DNA of 64,000 nt. Origin: JAJPKK01 sp963787675 (GTDB lineage Bacteria; Pseudomonadota; Alphaproteobacteria; Rhizobiales; Xanthobacteraceae). The notes under the pieces were generated by a model, which saw only the letters and a list, made by a program, of their open reading frames with translations, did not search any database and had not been told where the DNA came from. Shown in pieces: positions 1 to 7,793 of the stretch. A program made the translations under genes and the position numbers. Every line of letters begins with the position of its first letter. The stretch's first letter is position 1. The DNA lies in contig CAWBDV010000023.1 in assembly GCA_963787675.1 (NCBI GenBank), forward strand, positions 248,001 to 312,000. Direction: 5' to 3'.

Positions 1-163
1 GAGCCGCCTCGTGGTGTGCGATCCCGCCCCGATCCCGGCCGACGAACTTCAGCGCACGTTCGACTGGCTCAAGAGCTGGGGCATGCTGGAAGAGACCGCC
101 TCGCCTCTGCAGCTCATCAACGCCGACGTGCAGAGCCGCGCCCACCAAGTCGCCGCGGAGTAG
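1..163 (+). CDS. C-terminal end of a solute-binding protein, NMT1/THI5-like (partial)
   Basis: Only the last 53 codons are present, in the frame that starts at base 2 and ends at TAG 161-163. The tail reads as an amphipathic helix (FDWLKSWGMLEE) followed by a short acidic/Gln-rich end. This resembles the C-termini of periplasmic binding proteins of the NMT1/THI5 group, which deliver substrates to ABC importers. The assignment rests on this short tail alone, so the family is a guess; the coding status is clear from codon use and the clean stop ahead of a palindromic repeat. Confidence 0.45.
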   Translation, partial: SRLVVCDPAPIPADELQRTFDWLKSWGMLEETASPLQLINADVQSRAHQVAAE

Positions 164-166
164 GCT

Positions 167-281
167 CGTAGCCCGGATGGAGCGGCCGCATTGCGGCCGC
201 GTAATCCGGGGCGGCGATGCCTGTGGAAACGGTGTTCCCGGATTGCGCGGCCGTAAGAACGGCCGCTCCATCCGGGCTACG
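167..281. repeat. Palindromic intergenic repeat, family A (GTAGCCCGGATGGAGC arms)
   Basis: A long imperfect inverted repeat. The left arm starts CGTAGCCCGGATGGAGC and the right arm ends GCTCCATCCGGGCTACG; inside is a second palindrome, GCGGCCGCATTGCGGCCGC. It lies between the stop codons of two convergent genes and may act as a bidirectional terminator. A second member with the same arms lies at 35839-36000. Confidence 0.85.
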
Positions 282-283
282 GT

Positions 284-1186
284 CTAACCCTCCGCCGCGC
301 CCTTGCCGACGAGGCACAGATATTCCCACACCACGGTTGCGGCGGCGAGCGCCGTGATCTCGGCGGTGTCATAGGCCGGCGCCACCTCGACCACGTCCAC
401 GCCGAGGAACTTGAGGCCGCCGAGCCGGCGCAGGATCGCCTGCGCCTGCCAGCTCGCAAGCCCGCCGATCTCGGGCGTCCCGGTGCCCGGCGCGAACGCC
501 GGATCGAGCACATCGATATCGAAGCTCAGATACACCGGCGCATCGCCGACGATCTCGCGGATGCGACCCGCGATCGCGCCCGGTCCCCTATCATGGACGT
601 CCTGGGCCGACACGATGGTGACGCCGCGCCGGAGCGTCCAGTCGTAGACCTCGCGCGGCATCGGCGAGCGGATGCCGATCTGGATCATGCGGCGCGGTTC
701 GACCACGCATTCCTCGATGGCGCGGTAGAACACCGAGCCGTGGGCGAGCGGCTGACCGAAATTGTCGGGCCAGGTGTCGACATGGGCGTCGAAGTGCACG
801 AGCGCCGGCGGACCACCGCGCTTGCTGAGCGCCCGCAGCAGCGGCAACGTGATGCTGTGATCGCCGCCCAGCGCGACAAGGTGATCGATCGCGCGCGCCT
901 GCTCCTCGATCATCCTGAGGCTCGCCGGAATATCGCCGAGCGCCGTCGCGAAATCCCCGATGTCGGCGAGCGGCAGCGCCTCGGGGTCAACCCAATGCTC
1001 GGGATGCGCGCCGTCGACCAACATCCGGCTTGCAGTGCGAATCGCAGCCGGACCAAAGCGCGCGCCGCTACGATTGGTCGTGCCGATGTCGTGGGGAATC
1101 CCCGCAATGCAGAAGGCCGCTGCGCGGTCGCGGTGTTCGACACCGAGGAAGCTTGGCGCGACCGCGTAGGTCGGAGGTCCGCTCAC
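284..1186 (-). CDS. speB: Agmatinase (ureohydrolase family)
   Basis: A 300-residue ureohydrolase predicted to hydrolyse agmatine to putrescine and urea in the cytoplasm. The binuclear manganese site is complete: GGDHS at residues 107-111, FDAHVD at 132-137, and SFDIDVLDP followed by GTGTPE at 221-239. Translation starts at a GTG whose first bases overlap the stop of the upstream arginine decarboxylase gene (GTGA, 1183-1186), so the two are probably translationally coupled. The neighbour makes agmatine, which supports agmatinase over guanidinobutyrase, guanidinase or formiminoglutamase. Substrate choice within this family cannot be settled from motifs. Confidence 0.85.
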   Translation of the reverse strand: MSGPPTYAVAPSFLGVEHRDRAAAFCIAGIPHDIGTTNRSGARFGPAAIRTASRMLVDGAHPEHWVDPEALPLADIGDFATALGDIPASLRMIEEQARAIDHLVALGGDHSITLPLLRALSKRGGPPALVHFDAHVDTWPDNFGQPLAHGSVFYRAIEECVVEPRRMIQIGIRSPMPREVYDWTLRRGVTIVSAQDVHDRGPGAIAGRIREIVGDAPVYLSFDIDVLDPAFAPGTGTPEIGGLASWQAQAILRRLGGLKFLGVDVVEVAPAYDTAEITALAAATVVWEYLCLVGKGAAEG

Positions 1187-1752
1187 GGCTGTGCCGGCGG
1201 CGTCGTAAACCGGAACACCGCGGCGGCGACCGCGCAGGTCCAGTCGCGGTTGGAGGCGCCTTCGGCGGCCGCCGTGATCGAAAGGCTGTCGACGATCAAA
1301 TCGCTTAGCGCGTAGACCCGCTTGCGCTCGTCCCAGGCGGCGTCGGGGTTGAACTCGATGCCGAGCGTCGAGGCGAGCATGGTGGCGGCGAGATCCTCGA
1401 CGTAGTCGCTCATCTCCGGTTCCCGCATGCCGAAGGCGTGGTGTTCCGAGATGTAGCCGTAGTGCGACGGATCCTTAGGCCGGGCGAGGCCGATGCCGGC
1501 GGCGATGCGGCGGCCGGCCTCATTGGTCTCGGAGCGGGCGAGGACGCAGAACGTAAGTTCGCCGGGACTCAAGGTGGCGACGCCCGCCGGGCGCGAGACA
1601 AGCTCGCATCCTGGCGGAAGGATCGATGAGACCGTGACCAGGTTCTGCTGCTCGATGTCCGCATCGCGCAGGGCGTATTCGAACGCCGTGAGGGCGTGAC
1701 GATGGACCCCGACGCCGCGGGTCAGGAACACGCATTTAGGAATCGGAAACAT
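1183..1752 (-). CDS. pdaD: Pyruvoyl-dependent arginine decarboxylase
   Basis: A 189-residue protein of the PvlArgDC family, which converts arginine to agmatine using a pyruvoyl group made by self-cleavage. The cleavage site is visible as VSSILPPG, with Ser42/Ser43 as the serine pair; Ser43 would become the pyruvoyl group. The ATG at 1752 was chosen because the family starts with a short MF-P--VF strand; an upstream GTG at 1788 would add 12 residues. It is the first gene of a two-gene unit with agmatinase, giving an arginine to agmatine to putrescine route. Confidence 0.87.
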   Translation of the reverse strand: MFPIPKCVFLTRGVGVHRHALTAFEYALRDADIEQQNLVTVSSILPPGCELVSRPAGVATLSPGELTFCVLARSETNEAGRRIAAGIGLARPKDPSHYGYISEHHAFGMREPEMSDYVEDLAATMLASTLGIEFNPDAAWDERKRVYALSDLIVDSLSITAAAEGASNRDWTCAVAAAVFRFTTPPAQP

Positions 1753-1983
1753 TTGAGCCCCGTCGTCTTGACGCTTCGCGCCGTACACCTTCGAAAGATG
1801 TGAAAAATAACACCAAATTGCGACAGGTGTTTAGGTCGGGCCTGCGGTCGCGCAAGGGCGTGTCGCATGCGGCATCCGGTCGCTTGGCATCATTTAATTT
1901 CATCGCCACTTCTCGCCAAGAAGTCGACGCGGCGCGCATTTCCCTCCCCCCCCCAGCCATGCGCGTGTGCGAGACTTCACGTA

Positions 1984-2020
1984 GGGCCCCGGTCGCGTTA
2001 GCGGCCGGGGTTCCTTTTTG
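1984..2020 (+). terminator. Rho-independent terminator-like hairpin with no obvious upstream + strand gene
   Basis: A strong GC stem (CCCCGGTCGC / GCGGCCGGGG, loop GTTA) is followed by TTCCTTTTT on the + strand. Both flanking genes run on the - strand, and on that strand no T-run follows the stem. Read on the + strand it could end a small RNA or leader transcript starting around 1800-1980. I see no convincing protein gene there. Confidence 0.5.
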
Positions 2021-2040
2021 TGGGTTGGCGTTTTTGTGGG

Positions 2041-3060
2041 CTATCGTTGGAAGACCGCCTTCGGCAGCATGGCGTGCACGCCCTTGGTGATGTCGACATT
2101 CTCGCTCACCATCAGGTCCATGGCGGCGCTGCACAGCATGTAGGCATCGTCGCGCGACAATCCCTTGGTCTCGACGATGAAGTTGACCATCTCGCGGGTC
2201 GCCATCTTGGCGGCCTGGTTGAGGTCAGGATCGAGGCCGATGGTCATGTAGTGGGTCGCGGTTTCCGCGCGCGGCCAGCGCACGTGCAAATCCTTGCGCA
2301 GCACGACCTGGATTTCCCCGCGCAGCGACGTCTCAACCGCCGATAGACCGACTTCGCCGTTGCCCTGGGCGGCATGACCGTCGCCGATCGAGAGCAGGCC
2401 GCCCGGCGCGTGCACGGGAAGGTAGAGCGTCGTTCCCGCGCCGAGATCGTGATTGTCCATGTTGCCGCCGAAGACGTTCGGCGGTCCGCTCGCCACGCGG
2501 CCCATGGACGGCGGCGGTGCGACGCCGATCACGCCCCAGAACGGCCGCATCGGGATCGTCACCCCGGGCGCGAAGGGGATGGTCTTCTTCTCAAGATCCA
2601 TGAATAGGACCTTGTCGCGCGAATAGGGAAAGTCTTCCGGCAGGGTGCCGCGGTTGGCGCGGAAGCTCATCGCGGCGATCGGCAGCCAAGTCTCGACCGA
2701 CCTGATCCGGATTTCGAGAGTGTCGCCGACTTCGGCGCCGCGCACGGCGATCGGGCCGTCGAGCGTGTGGTCGCCGCGGCCGTCATCCTTGGCGTTGGCG
2801 AAGACCTCGAACAGCTCGGCGGGAATCTTCTCCTTCGGCACGCCCAGGCCTTCGAAGTATTTCGGATTGCCGGTCGCGGTCCACAGCTTGACGATGTCGC
2901 CGGAATCGATCGTCAGCACCGGCTTGAGCGAGGCATCGAAGAAGCTCGTGTGAACGGTCGACGGCGATGCCCGCAGCTCATGGGTTTTCTCCTCGCACTG
3001 CGCTTCGACCGCGGTGCAGATGACCAGCGCGCTGACGCAAATTCCAAACATCGATCTCAT
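2041..3060 (-). CDS. Secreted acetamidase/formamidase family protein
   Basis: A 339-residue protein of the FmdA/AmdA fold, members of which hydrolyse short amides such as formamide or acetamide. The N-terminus (MRSMFGICVSALVIC) looks like a signal peptide, with cleavage near residue 20, so the enzyme is probably periplasmic, whereas the characterised family members are cytoplasmic. Family features visible are the HTLDGPIAVRGAEVGDTLEI segment, the MRPFWGVIGVAP segment and GGNMDNHDLGAGTTLYLPV. A GGAG Shine-Dalgarno precedes the ATG at 3060. It is divergent from a TPP-decarboxylase/Bug-protein operon. Confidence 0.8.
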   Translation of the reverse strand: MRSMFGICVSALVICTAVEAQCEEKTHELRASPSTVHTSFFDASLKPVLTIDSGDIVKLWTATGNPKYFEGLGVPKEKIPAELFEVFANAKDDGRGDHTLDGPIAVRGAEVGDTLEIRIRSVETWLPIAAMSFRANRGTLPEDFPYSRDKVLFMDLEKKTIPFAPGVTIPMRPFWGVIGVAPPPSMGRVASGPPNVFGGNMDNHDLGAGTTLYLPVHAPGGLLSIGDGHAAQGNGEVGLSAVETSLRGEIQVVLRKDLHVRWPRAETATHYMTIGLDPDLNQAAKMATREMVNFIVETKGLSRDDAYMLCSAAMDLMVSENVDITKGVHAMLPKAVFQR

Positions 3061-3188
3061 GGTTCGGCTCCGTGCATGGTGAAGAGAGGCAGCCCGGTTC
3101 GTCGGTCGGGCTTCGGGCAGGTGAGGCAGTTTACGCAAAAACGGGCCGCGGCGAAGCACCACGCTCGCGTACCGAGCCGCAAGCCGGC

Positions 3189-3228
3189 GATTCCGGGGGC
3201 CGAGCGTAGCTCGGCGCTCCGGAATGGC
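3189..3228. repeat. Short palindromic repeat remnant, family D (CCGGGGGCCGAGCG)
   Basis: The sequence ATTCCGGGGGCCGAGCG-TAGCTCGGCGCTCCGGAAT is an imperfect palindrome. It matches the left part of the longer repeat at 32253-32357. It lies in the 282-bp divergent spacer between the acetamidase-like gene and the TPP decarboxylase gene. Confidence 0.7.
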
Positions 3229-3342
3229 GCCGGGAGGAAAGTCGGGCTCATCGAGCGAACAACCGTCGTCTCTCGCTCGATCCGAGCATGTTGCCGCGGC
3301 CGGCAAAAGCGGGCAGTCTCCGCCGCCTGGCGAGGAAATTTC

Positions 3343-3876
3343 ATGCAGACGAGTACGGCACCACACACGAGCGAAGTTGCGCTGCGCGGCGCGAGCATCA
3401 TTCGCGAGATCAAGGCGAGCGGGATCGAGTTCGTCGTTTCAGTACCGGATATCACGACGAGCGCGGGCGTGCTGCAGCCGCTGTCCCGGCTCACAAACCC
3501 GCGTCTCATCCGCATCTGCAAGGAGGATGAGGGCGTCGGCATTTGCGCTGGGCTCGCCCATAGCGGCGAGCGCGCGTTGCTTCTCATTCAGCACACCGGG
3601 CTCCTCGATTCCATCAACGCGGTGCGCGGCGTTGCCGTCGAATACGACTTGCCGATCTGCATGATGGTGGGGCTCCTCGAGAAAGAGCCGGGCGTGCCTC
3701 CGCAGCAATCCAAGCGCTATGGCATTCGTATCGTCGAGCCGATCCTCGACGCCATGGGGATTCCCTATCACGAGATCGAGGAGGAGGCTGATGTCGCGAA
3801 GATCAGGCCCGCGGTCGACGGCGCTTACGCGCAAAGCCGGCCGGTGGTGATGCTGATCGGACGGAGGCCGTCATGA
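3343..3876 (+). CDS. TPP-dependent decarboxylase, alpha subunit (sulfopyruvate decarboxylase ComD-like)
   Basis: A 177-residue protein matching the PYR-domain half of split TPP decarboxylases such as sulfopyruvate or phosphonopyruvate decarboxylase. The catalytic glutamate region is ICKEDEGVGICAG (residues 58-70), followed by an LLIQHTGLLDSINA segment. The ATG at 3343 has a GAGGAAAT ribosome site at a good distance. The stop overlaps the next start (ATGA, 3873-3876), so the two subunits are coupled. The natural 2-oxo acid is unknown; neighbours (amidase, Bug protein) suggest carboxylate catabolism, not coenzyme M synthesis. Confidence 0.78.
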   Translation: MQTSTAPHTSEVALRGASIIREIKASGIEFVVSVPDITTSAGVLQPLSRLTNPRLIRICKEDEGVGICAGLAHSGERALLLIQHTGLLDSINAVRGVAVEYDLPICMMVGLLEKEPGVPPQQSKRYGIRIVEPILDAMGIPYHEIEEEADVAKIRPAVDGAYAQSRPVVMLIGRRPS

Positions 3877-4442
3877 TGAAGCGCAGCGAATGCCTCAAGG
3901 CGCTGGCACGACACGTCACGGACACCGACATCGTGCTGCCGGTCTACTCGACGGCCTTCGACTGGATCGACATCCGGCCGCACCCGCTCAACTACCTGGC
4001 GCATGGTGCGATGGGCCTTGCGTCTTCGCACGGTCTCGGCCTTGCACTCGGCAATCCGCACCGGCGCATCATCGTGCTCGATGGCGACGGCAGCCTGCTG
4101 ATGAACCTCGGCACCCTGGTGTCGATCGGCAGCGCCGCGCCGACGAACCTCATCCACTTCGTCTGCGAGAACGGCACCTACGAGGCGAACGGCGGCCATC
4201 CCATTCCCGGCCGCAATCGCGTCGATTTCGCAGGCTTTGCACGCTCGGCCGGCTATCGCAGCGTCCACGTCTTTGCCGACTTGAAGATTTTCGAGCAGCA
4301 GGTCGGCGAGCTGCTGGCCGAGCCAGGACCGACGTTTGCGACGTTAAAGATTGCGGAGGGCGGTCCGCAAGAGCGCGATTACAGCCGGCTGCACGGAGCG
4401 CCCGTGCGCAAGGCATTCCGGGACGCGTTGGCGGCGGGCTGA
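3873..4442 (+). CDS. TPP-dependent decarboxylase, beta subunit (sulfopyruvate decarboxylase ComE-like)
   Basis: A 189-residue PP-domain partner of the preceding subunit. It carries the thiamine-diphosphate motif GDGS (residues 71-74), ending in the metal-binding Asn at CENGTYE (about residue 100). It overlaps the alpha subunit gene by four bases and is followed about 50 bp later by a Bug-type solute-binding protein gene. Together the two subunits would form one active TPP enzyme decarboxylating a 2-oxo acid of unknown identity. Confidence 0.78.
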   Translation: MMKRSECLKALARHVTDTDIVLPVYSTAFDWIDIRPHPLNYLAHGAMGLASSHGLGLALGNPHRRIIVLDGDGSLLMNLGTLVSIGSAAPTNLIHFVCENGTYEANGGHPIPGRNRVDFAGFARSAGYRSVHVFADLKIFEQQVGELLAEPGPTFATLKIAEGGPQERDYSRLHGAPVRKAFRDALAAG

Positions 4443-4492
4443 GCGGGCGCTCGGCGCAGAAGCGCCGGGCGCAAAAATATGAGGGCGGAGAG

Positions 4493-5461
4493 ATGCGACG
4501 AGCTCGCCTCGCCAGCACTGCGGTCATGGGTATGTTCGCTGTCCTGGCACTCGCCGTCGCTGCAAGCGCAGCTGCGGACTATCCGACCCGCACCATTACG
4601 TTCGTCGTCGGCTTCGCGCCGGGCGGCGGGATCGACACCTTCGCCCGCGTCGTGGCGCAGGAGCTTAACGAGAAGGCCGGTTTCTCGGTGGTGATCGAGA
4701 ATCGCGCCGGCGCAGCCTCGAACATCGCCGCCAAGGCAGTGGCCGCGGCACCCCCCGACGGCTACACGCTGCTCTTCACCGGCAACAGCTACGCCATCAA
4801 CCAGACGCTCTACCGCAATCCCGGCTACGCCACCGAGGACTTGCGACCGGTGGTGTTCGTCGCGGTGGACAGCATGGCCTATGCGGTCAACGCCACCGAT
4901 CCGGCGCGCAGCCTGCGGGAATTCCTCGATGCCCGCAAAGGCGCGCCGTTCAATTTCGGCTTCGGCGGCTCGTCGGCACGCATAGGCGCCGAGTACATCT
5001 TCAACGTGCTCGTGAAGGCGAACGCGACGGGCGTGCCGTTTCAGAGCGGGGCGCCGGCGCTCAATGCGCTCCTCGGCAGGCACGTCGACATCATCACGGC
5101 GCCGGTCGCCGAGGTTCATCCGCAGATAGAGCAGGGCGCGGTGCGCGCGCTCGCCGTGAGCGGTCCGCGCCGGGCTTCGGCGCTGCCGGATACGCCGACG
5201 CTCGATGAGCTCGGCATGCCGGGCCTCGCCATCAACGGCTGGATCGGCATTCTCGCGCCGGCAAAAACGCCGCCGGACATCGGTGCCAAGCTGAATGCTA
5301 CGGTGAACAGCATCGTTGCCCAGCCCAACGTCGACAAGCGGCTGCGCGTTCTCGGCTACGAGCCCTACACCGGATCATTCGAAGACGCCGGCGCCTTCCT
5401 CAAGCGGCAGATCGACAGCTGGGGCGCCCTCATCCGCGCCACCGGCATCACCGCGGATTGA
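4493..5461 (+). CDS. Tripartite tricarboxylate transporter substrate-binding protein (Bug/TctC family)
   Basis: A 322-residue periplasmic binding protein. A signal peptide with cleavage after ASA (about residue 27) is followed by the Bug start YPTRTITFVVGFAPGGGIDT and the ENRAGAASNIAAKAVA loop. No TctA/TctB membrane genes lie nearby, as is usual for this expanded family. The ATG at 4493 has GGGCGGAGAG upstream. Position directly behind the TPP decarboxylase subunits suggests it captures the carboxylate that this enzyme system consumes; that link is inference. Confidence 0.88.
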   Translation: MRRARLASTAVMGMFAVLALAVAASAAADYPTRTITFVVGFAPGGGIDTFARVVAQELNEKAGFSVVIENRAGAASNIAAKAVAAAPPDGYTLLFTGNSYAINQTLYRNPGYATEDLRPVVFVAVDSMAYAVNATDPARSLREFLDARKGAPFNFGFGGSSARIGAEYIFNVLVKANATGVPFQSGAPALNALLGRHVDIITAPVAEVHPQIEQGAVRALAVSGPRRASALPDTPTLDELGMPGLAINGWIGILAPAKTPPDIGAKLNATVNSIVAQPNVDKRLRVLGYEPYTGSFEDAGAFLKRQIDSWGALIRATGITAD

Positions 5462-5487
5462 GTGGCGCACGCGGATTTACGAAGAGC

Positions 5488-5575
5488 CGTAGGGTGGGCA
5501 AAGCGCGGACGTGTCCGCGCGTGCCCACGCTTGTGCCTTTCCGCGGTGAGCACGCTTCGCTTTGCCCACCCTACG
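5488..5575. repeat. Palindromic intergenic repeat, family B (GTAGGGTGGGCAAAGCG arms)
   Basis: The left arm CGTAGGGTGGGCAAAGCG and right arm CGCTTTGCCCACCCTACG are exact reverse complements enclosing a variable centre. It lies between convergent genes and could terminate both. A second member is at 13159-13304. Confidence 0.88.
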
Positions 5576-5587
5576 CGAATGCGGGCA

Positions 5588-6769
5588 TCACCCCGTATAT
5601 TCGAGGATGTGCATGCCGGCGCCGGCGCGGTCGACGAGATAGAGCCGGCCGTGCTCGTCGGTGCCGATGTCGTTCGATTGGATCATCGCCTGATCCTCCG
5701 GCAATTCCGGCACGAAGCAGCCGATTTCCTTCGGCCGCAGCACGTCGCTGACATCGACCGCGCGCAGGCCGGCGTTGAAGTACGTGAGGAACACGATATT
5801 CGCCCAGGGGCCTTCGGTCGTGATGTTCTCGACGACGTTGTGGGCGCCGAAGCGGCCCGGCCGGTCGAAATATTTTTCGCGGTCCGGGAAGTACGTCGCG
5901 ACCGGGATCGGATTGGTCTCGTGGCGGATGTCGACGATCCACATGAACTGGCTGTCCCAGTATTTCTGCTTGGCGCGCGCCTCATCGGTGACGACGAGAT
6001 AAGGCTTGTCGCCGATCGGCCAGCAGGTGTGCGTCGAGCCGGGAAACGGCGGCGACCATTGCAGGTGGCCGACAAGTTCCATGTTGCGCAGGTCGGTGCA
6101 GTCGATGATCGAGATGCCGCCGCCCCACCATGCGCAGTACATGCGATTGCCGCGGATCATCGGCGGCCCGTGAAGCGTGATCGCATCTTCGTGGGGCATC
6201 GGGTCGTCGCCCGAGCCATCGCCGTCCGCCTTCTGCCACGGCAGACCCCAGATGCTGACGACCTCGGGCTTCTGTGGGTCTTTGACGTCGAGGGTCCAGA
6301 TCACCCGCTTGTTCCAGCCGGGCGCGTCGTTCGGCAGGAAGGCAAGGCCGCGTTTGTTGTCGACGCCGAAGCGATGCGGGCCGCTGCCATGAGTATCGTA
6401 GAAGCCGACCTCGCGCGGCGCGTCGGGCTTGGTGATGTCGAAGATGAAGAGACCGGCGCGGGCGTTGCGACCCTTTTCGCCGGCGAGCCGCTCCGAGTTC
6501 ACGTAGAGATGGTGGTCGCCGACGACGCGCACTTTGTGGCAATGCACACCGGGCGGCGCGCGGAATTCGTAGACCTTCTTCGGATTGCGCGGATCGCGCA
6601 CGTCATGCGCGGTGAAGCCCTCCGGCCCGTTGTAGCTCGCGCCGCCAACCGCGCCGACATAGGCAAAGCCCTTGTGCACCTCGACAATGCTGCCGCCGCC
6701 CCAGGCGGCGCTGCGATCGTGCCCGAGAAGCTTGAACCCCTTTGCTTCCTGCGGTTGGCGTGACGGCAT
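5588..6769 (-). CDS. LVIVD-repeat beta-propeller protein
   Basis: A 393-residue protein built of repeated blades that resemble LVIVD repeats, for example AGLFIFDITKPDAPREVGFY, VIWTLDVKDPQKPEVVSIW and FMWIVDIRHETNPIPVATYF. Such proteins form beta-propellers of mostly unknown function. No signal peptide is seen when translation starts at the ATG at 6769, which has an ideal GGAGGGAAC site; a start 16 codons upstream lacks one. It is divergent from a class II aldolase gene. Several His/Asp-rich loops (HCHKVRVVGDHH, STHTCWPIGD) could bind metal. Confidence 0.75.
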   Translation of the reverse strand: MPSRQPQEAKGFKLLGHDRSAAWGGGSIVEVHKGFAYVGAVGGASYNGPEGFTAHDVRDPRNPKKVYEFRAPPGVHCHKVRVVGDHHLYVNSERLAGEKGRNARAGLFIFDITKPDAPREVGFYDTHGSGPHRFGVDNKRGLAFLPNDAPGWNKRVIWTLDVKDPQKPEVVSIWGLPWQKADGDGSGDDPMPHEDAITLHGPPMIRGNRMYCAWWGGGISIIDCTDLRNMELVGHLQWSPPFPGSTHTCWPIGDKPYLVVTDEARAKQKYWDSQFMWIVDIRHETNPIPVATYFPDREKYFDRPGRFGAHNVVENITTEGPWANIVFLTYFNAGLRAVDVSDVLRPKEIGCFVPELPEDQAMIQSNDIGTDEHGRLYLVDRAGAGMHILEYTG

Positions 6770-6879
6770 GTTCCCTCCGAATGCAACACACATCGAGCGC
6801 AACTGGCAGGCCTGCAAATTTGCGTGCCGCCGTCGCTTCGTACCCGATATAACCAGCGCCTTAGCAGAAAGGTGAGATC

Positions 6880-7659
6880 ATGTGCACTCCCTCCCATGGC
6901 GACGCGCCGGTGTCGACCGTTGCGGATGACATCAAGTCGGAGGGCCCCGCGGCGGACCCGCGCCTCATCGCCGATCTCGTGACCGCGAATTACATCCTGT
7001 TCGATCAGCACGTGGTCGATGCGTTCGGGCACGTCAGCGTCCGCCACGACAAGCGGCCCGACCGCTTCCTGCTCGCACGCAGCATGGCCCCGGCACTTGT
7101 CACGGCGCCCGACATTCTGGAGTTCGATCTTGACGGCAACCCGGTTGCGGCAGGCGGCCGGCCCGTTTATCTTGAGCGCTTCATTCACGGTGAGATATAC
7201 CGCATTCGCCCCGACGTGATGTCGGTGGTGCACAGCCATTCGCACGCGGTGATCCCATTCGGCGTCGTCAAGAGCCGGAAGCTGAGGGCGATCTGCCACA
7301 TGAGCGGCTTCGTCGGCATCGACACGCCGATCTTTGAAATCCGCGACAGCATCGGCGACGGCAGCGACCTCCTGGTGCGCAATCGCGAATTGGGTGTGGC
7401 GCTCGCGACGTCGCTCGGGCCGAAGTCGGTGGTGCTGATGCGAGGTCACGGCGTGACGGTCGTTGCTCCGAACCTGCCGGAAGCTGTTTATCGCGGCGTG
7501 TACGTCGACGTGAACGCGCGCCTGCAACTCGAAGCCATGGGGATCGGCGAGGTCAACTATCTCACCGAGGCGGAAGCCCGCGCGACGGCCGCTGCACAAT
7601 CCGGTCAGGTCGGCCGCGCCTGGGATCTTTGGAAGATGAAGGTCGACGGCAAGCTGTGA
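6880..7659 (+). CDS. Class II aldolase/adducin family protein
   Basis: A 259-residue protein of the zinc-dependent fuculose-phosphate aldolase/adducin fold. The metal-binding histidines are visible in VVHSHSHAVIPFG and in MRGHGVTVV. The early FGHVSVRH segment is also typical. The family includes sugar-phosphate aldolases, ribulose-phosphate epimerases and decarboxylases acting on hydroxy acids; the exact reaction here is unknown. It is divergent from the LVIVD-propeller gene and followed by a palindromic repeat. Confidence 0.82.
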   Translation: MCTPSHGDAPVSTVADDIKSEGPAADPRLIADLVTANYILFDQHVVDAFGHVSVRHDKRPDRFLLARSMAPALVTAPDILEFDLDGNPVAAGGRPVYLERFIHGEIYRIRPDVMSVVHSHSHAVIPFGVVKSRKLRAICHMSGFVGIDTPIFEIRDSIGDGSDLLVRNRELGVALATSLGPKSVVLMRGHGVTVVAPNLPEAVYRGVYVDVNARLQLEAMGIGEVNYLTEAEARATAAAQSGQVGRAWDLWKMKVDGKL

Positions 7660-7670
7660 CTGGCAAGGTT

Positions 7671-7770
7671 GTAGGGCGGATTAGCGCAGCGTAATCCGCC
7701 GACAGCGTCGCATAGGGCAATTCGTGTTGCATGGCAGATGGCGGATTACGCTGCGCTAATCCGCCCTACG
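7671..7770. repeat. Palindromic intergenic repeat, family C (GTAGGGCGGATTAGCGCAGC arms)
   Basis: Two 30-base arms, 7671-7700 and 7740-7769, are reverse complements (GTAGGGCGGATTAGCGCAGC... against ...GCTGCGCTAATCCGCCCTAC) around a 39-base centre. It separates the aldolase gene from cobO. Confidence 0.88.
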
Positions 7771-7793
7771 GTATGTTCGATGGACGAAGATCA

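Noticed and set aside
2767..3876. A longer start for the ComD-like gene, reaching back across the acetamidase gene
   Set aside because: The upstream extension is antisense to the acetamidase coding region; the ATG at 3343 has a good ribosome site and fits the family length.
3873..4442. Coenzyme M biosynthesis as the role of the ComDE-like pair
   Set aside because: No other coenzyme M genes are near, and the neighbours are catabolic or transport genes; homology alone does not fix the substrate.
5462..6763. A 433-codon + strand open frame across the LVIVD-propeller gene
   Set aside because: It starts in a palindromic repeat, has low-complexity Arg/Val composition, and lies antisense to a gene with clear repeats and an ideal ribosome site.
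7660..7793. A cobalamin riboswitch upstream of cobO
   Set aside because: The spacer is almost entirely the family C palindromic repeat; no B12-box-like sequence is visible.
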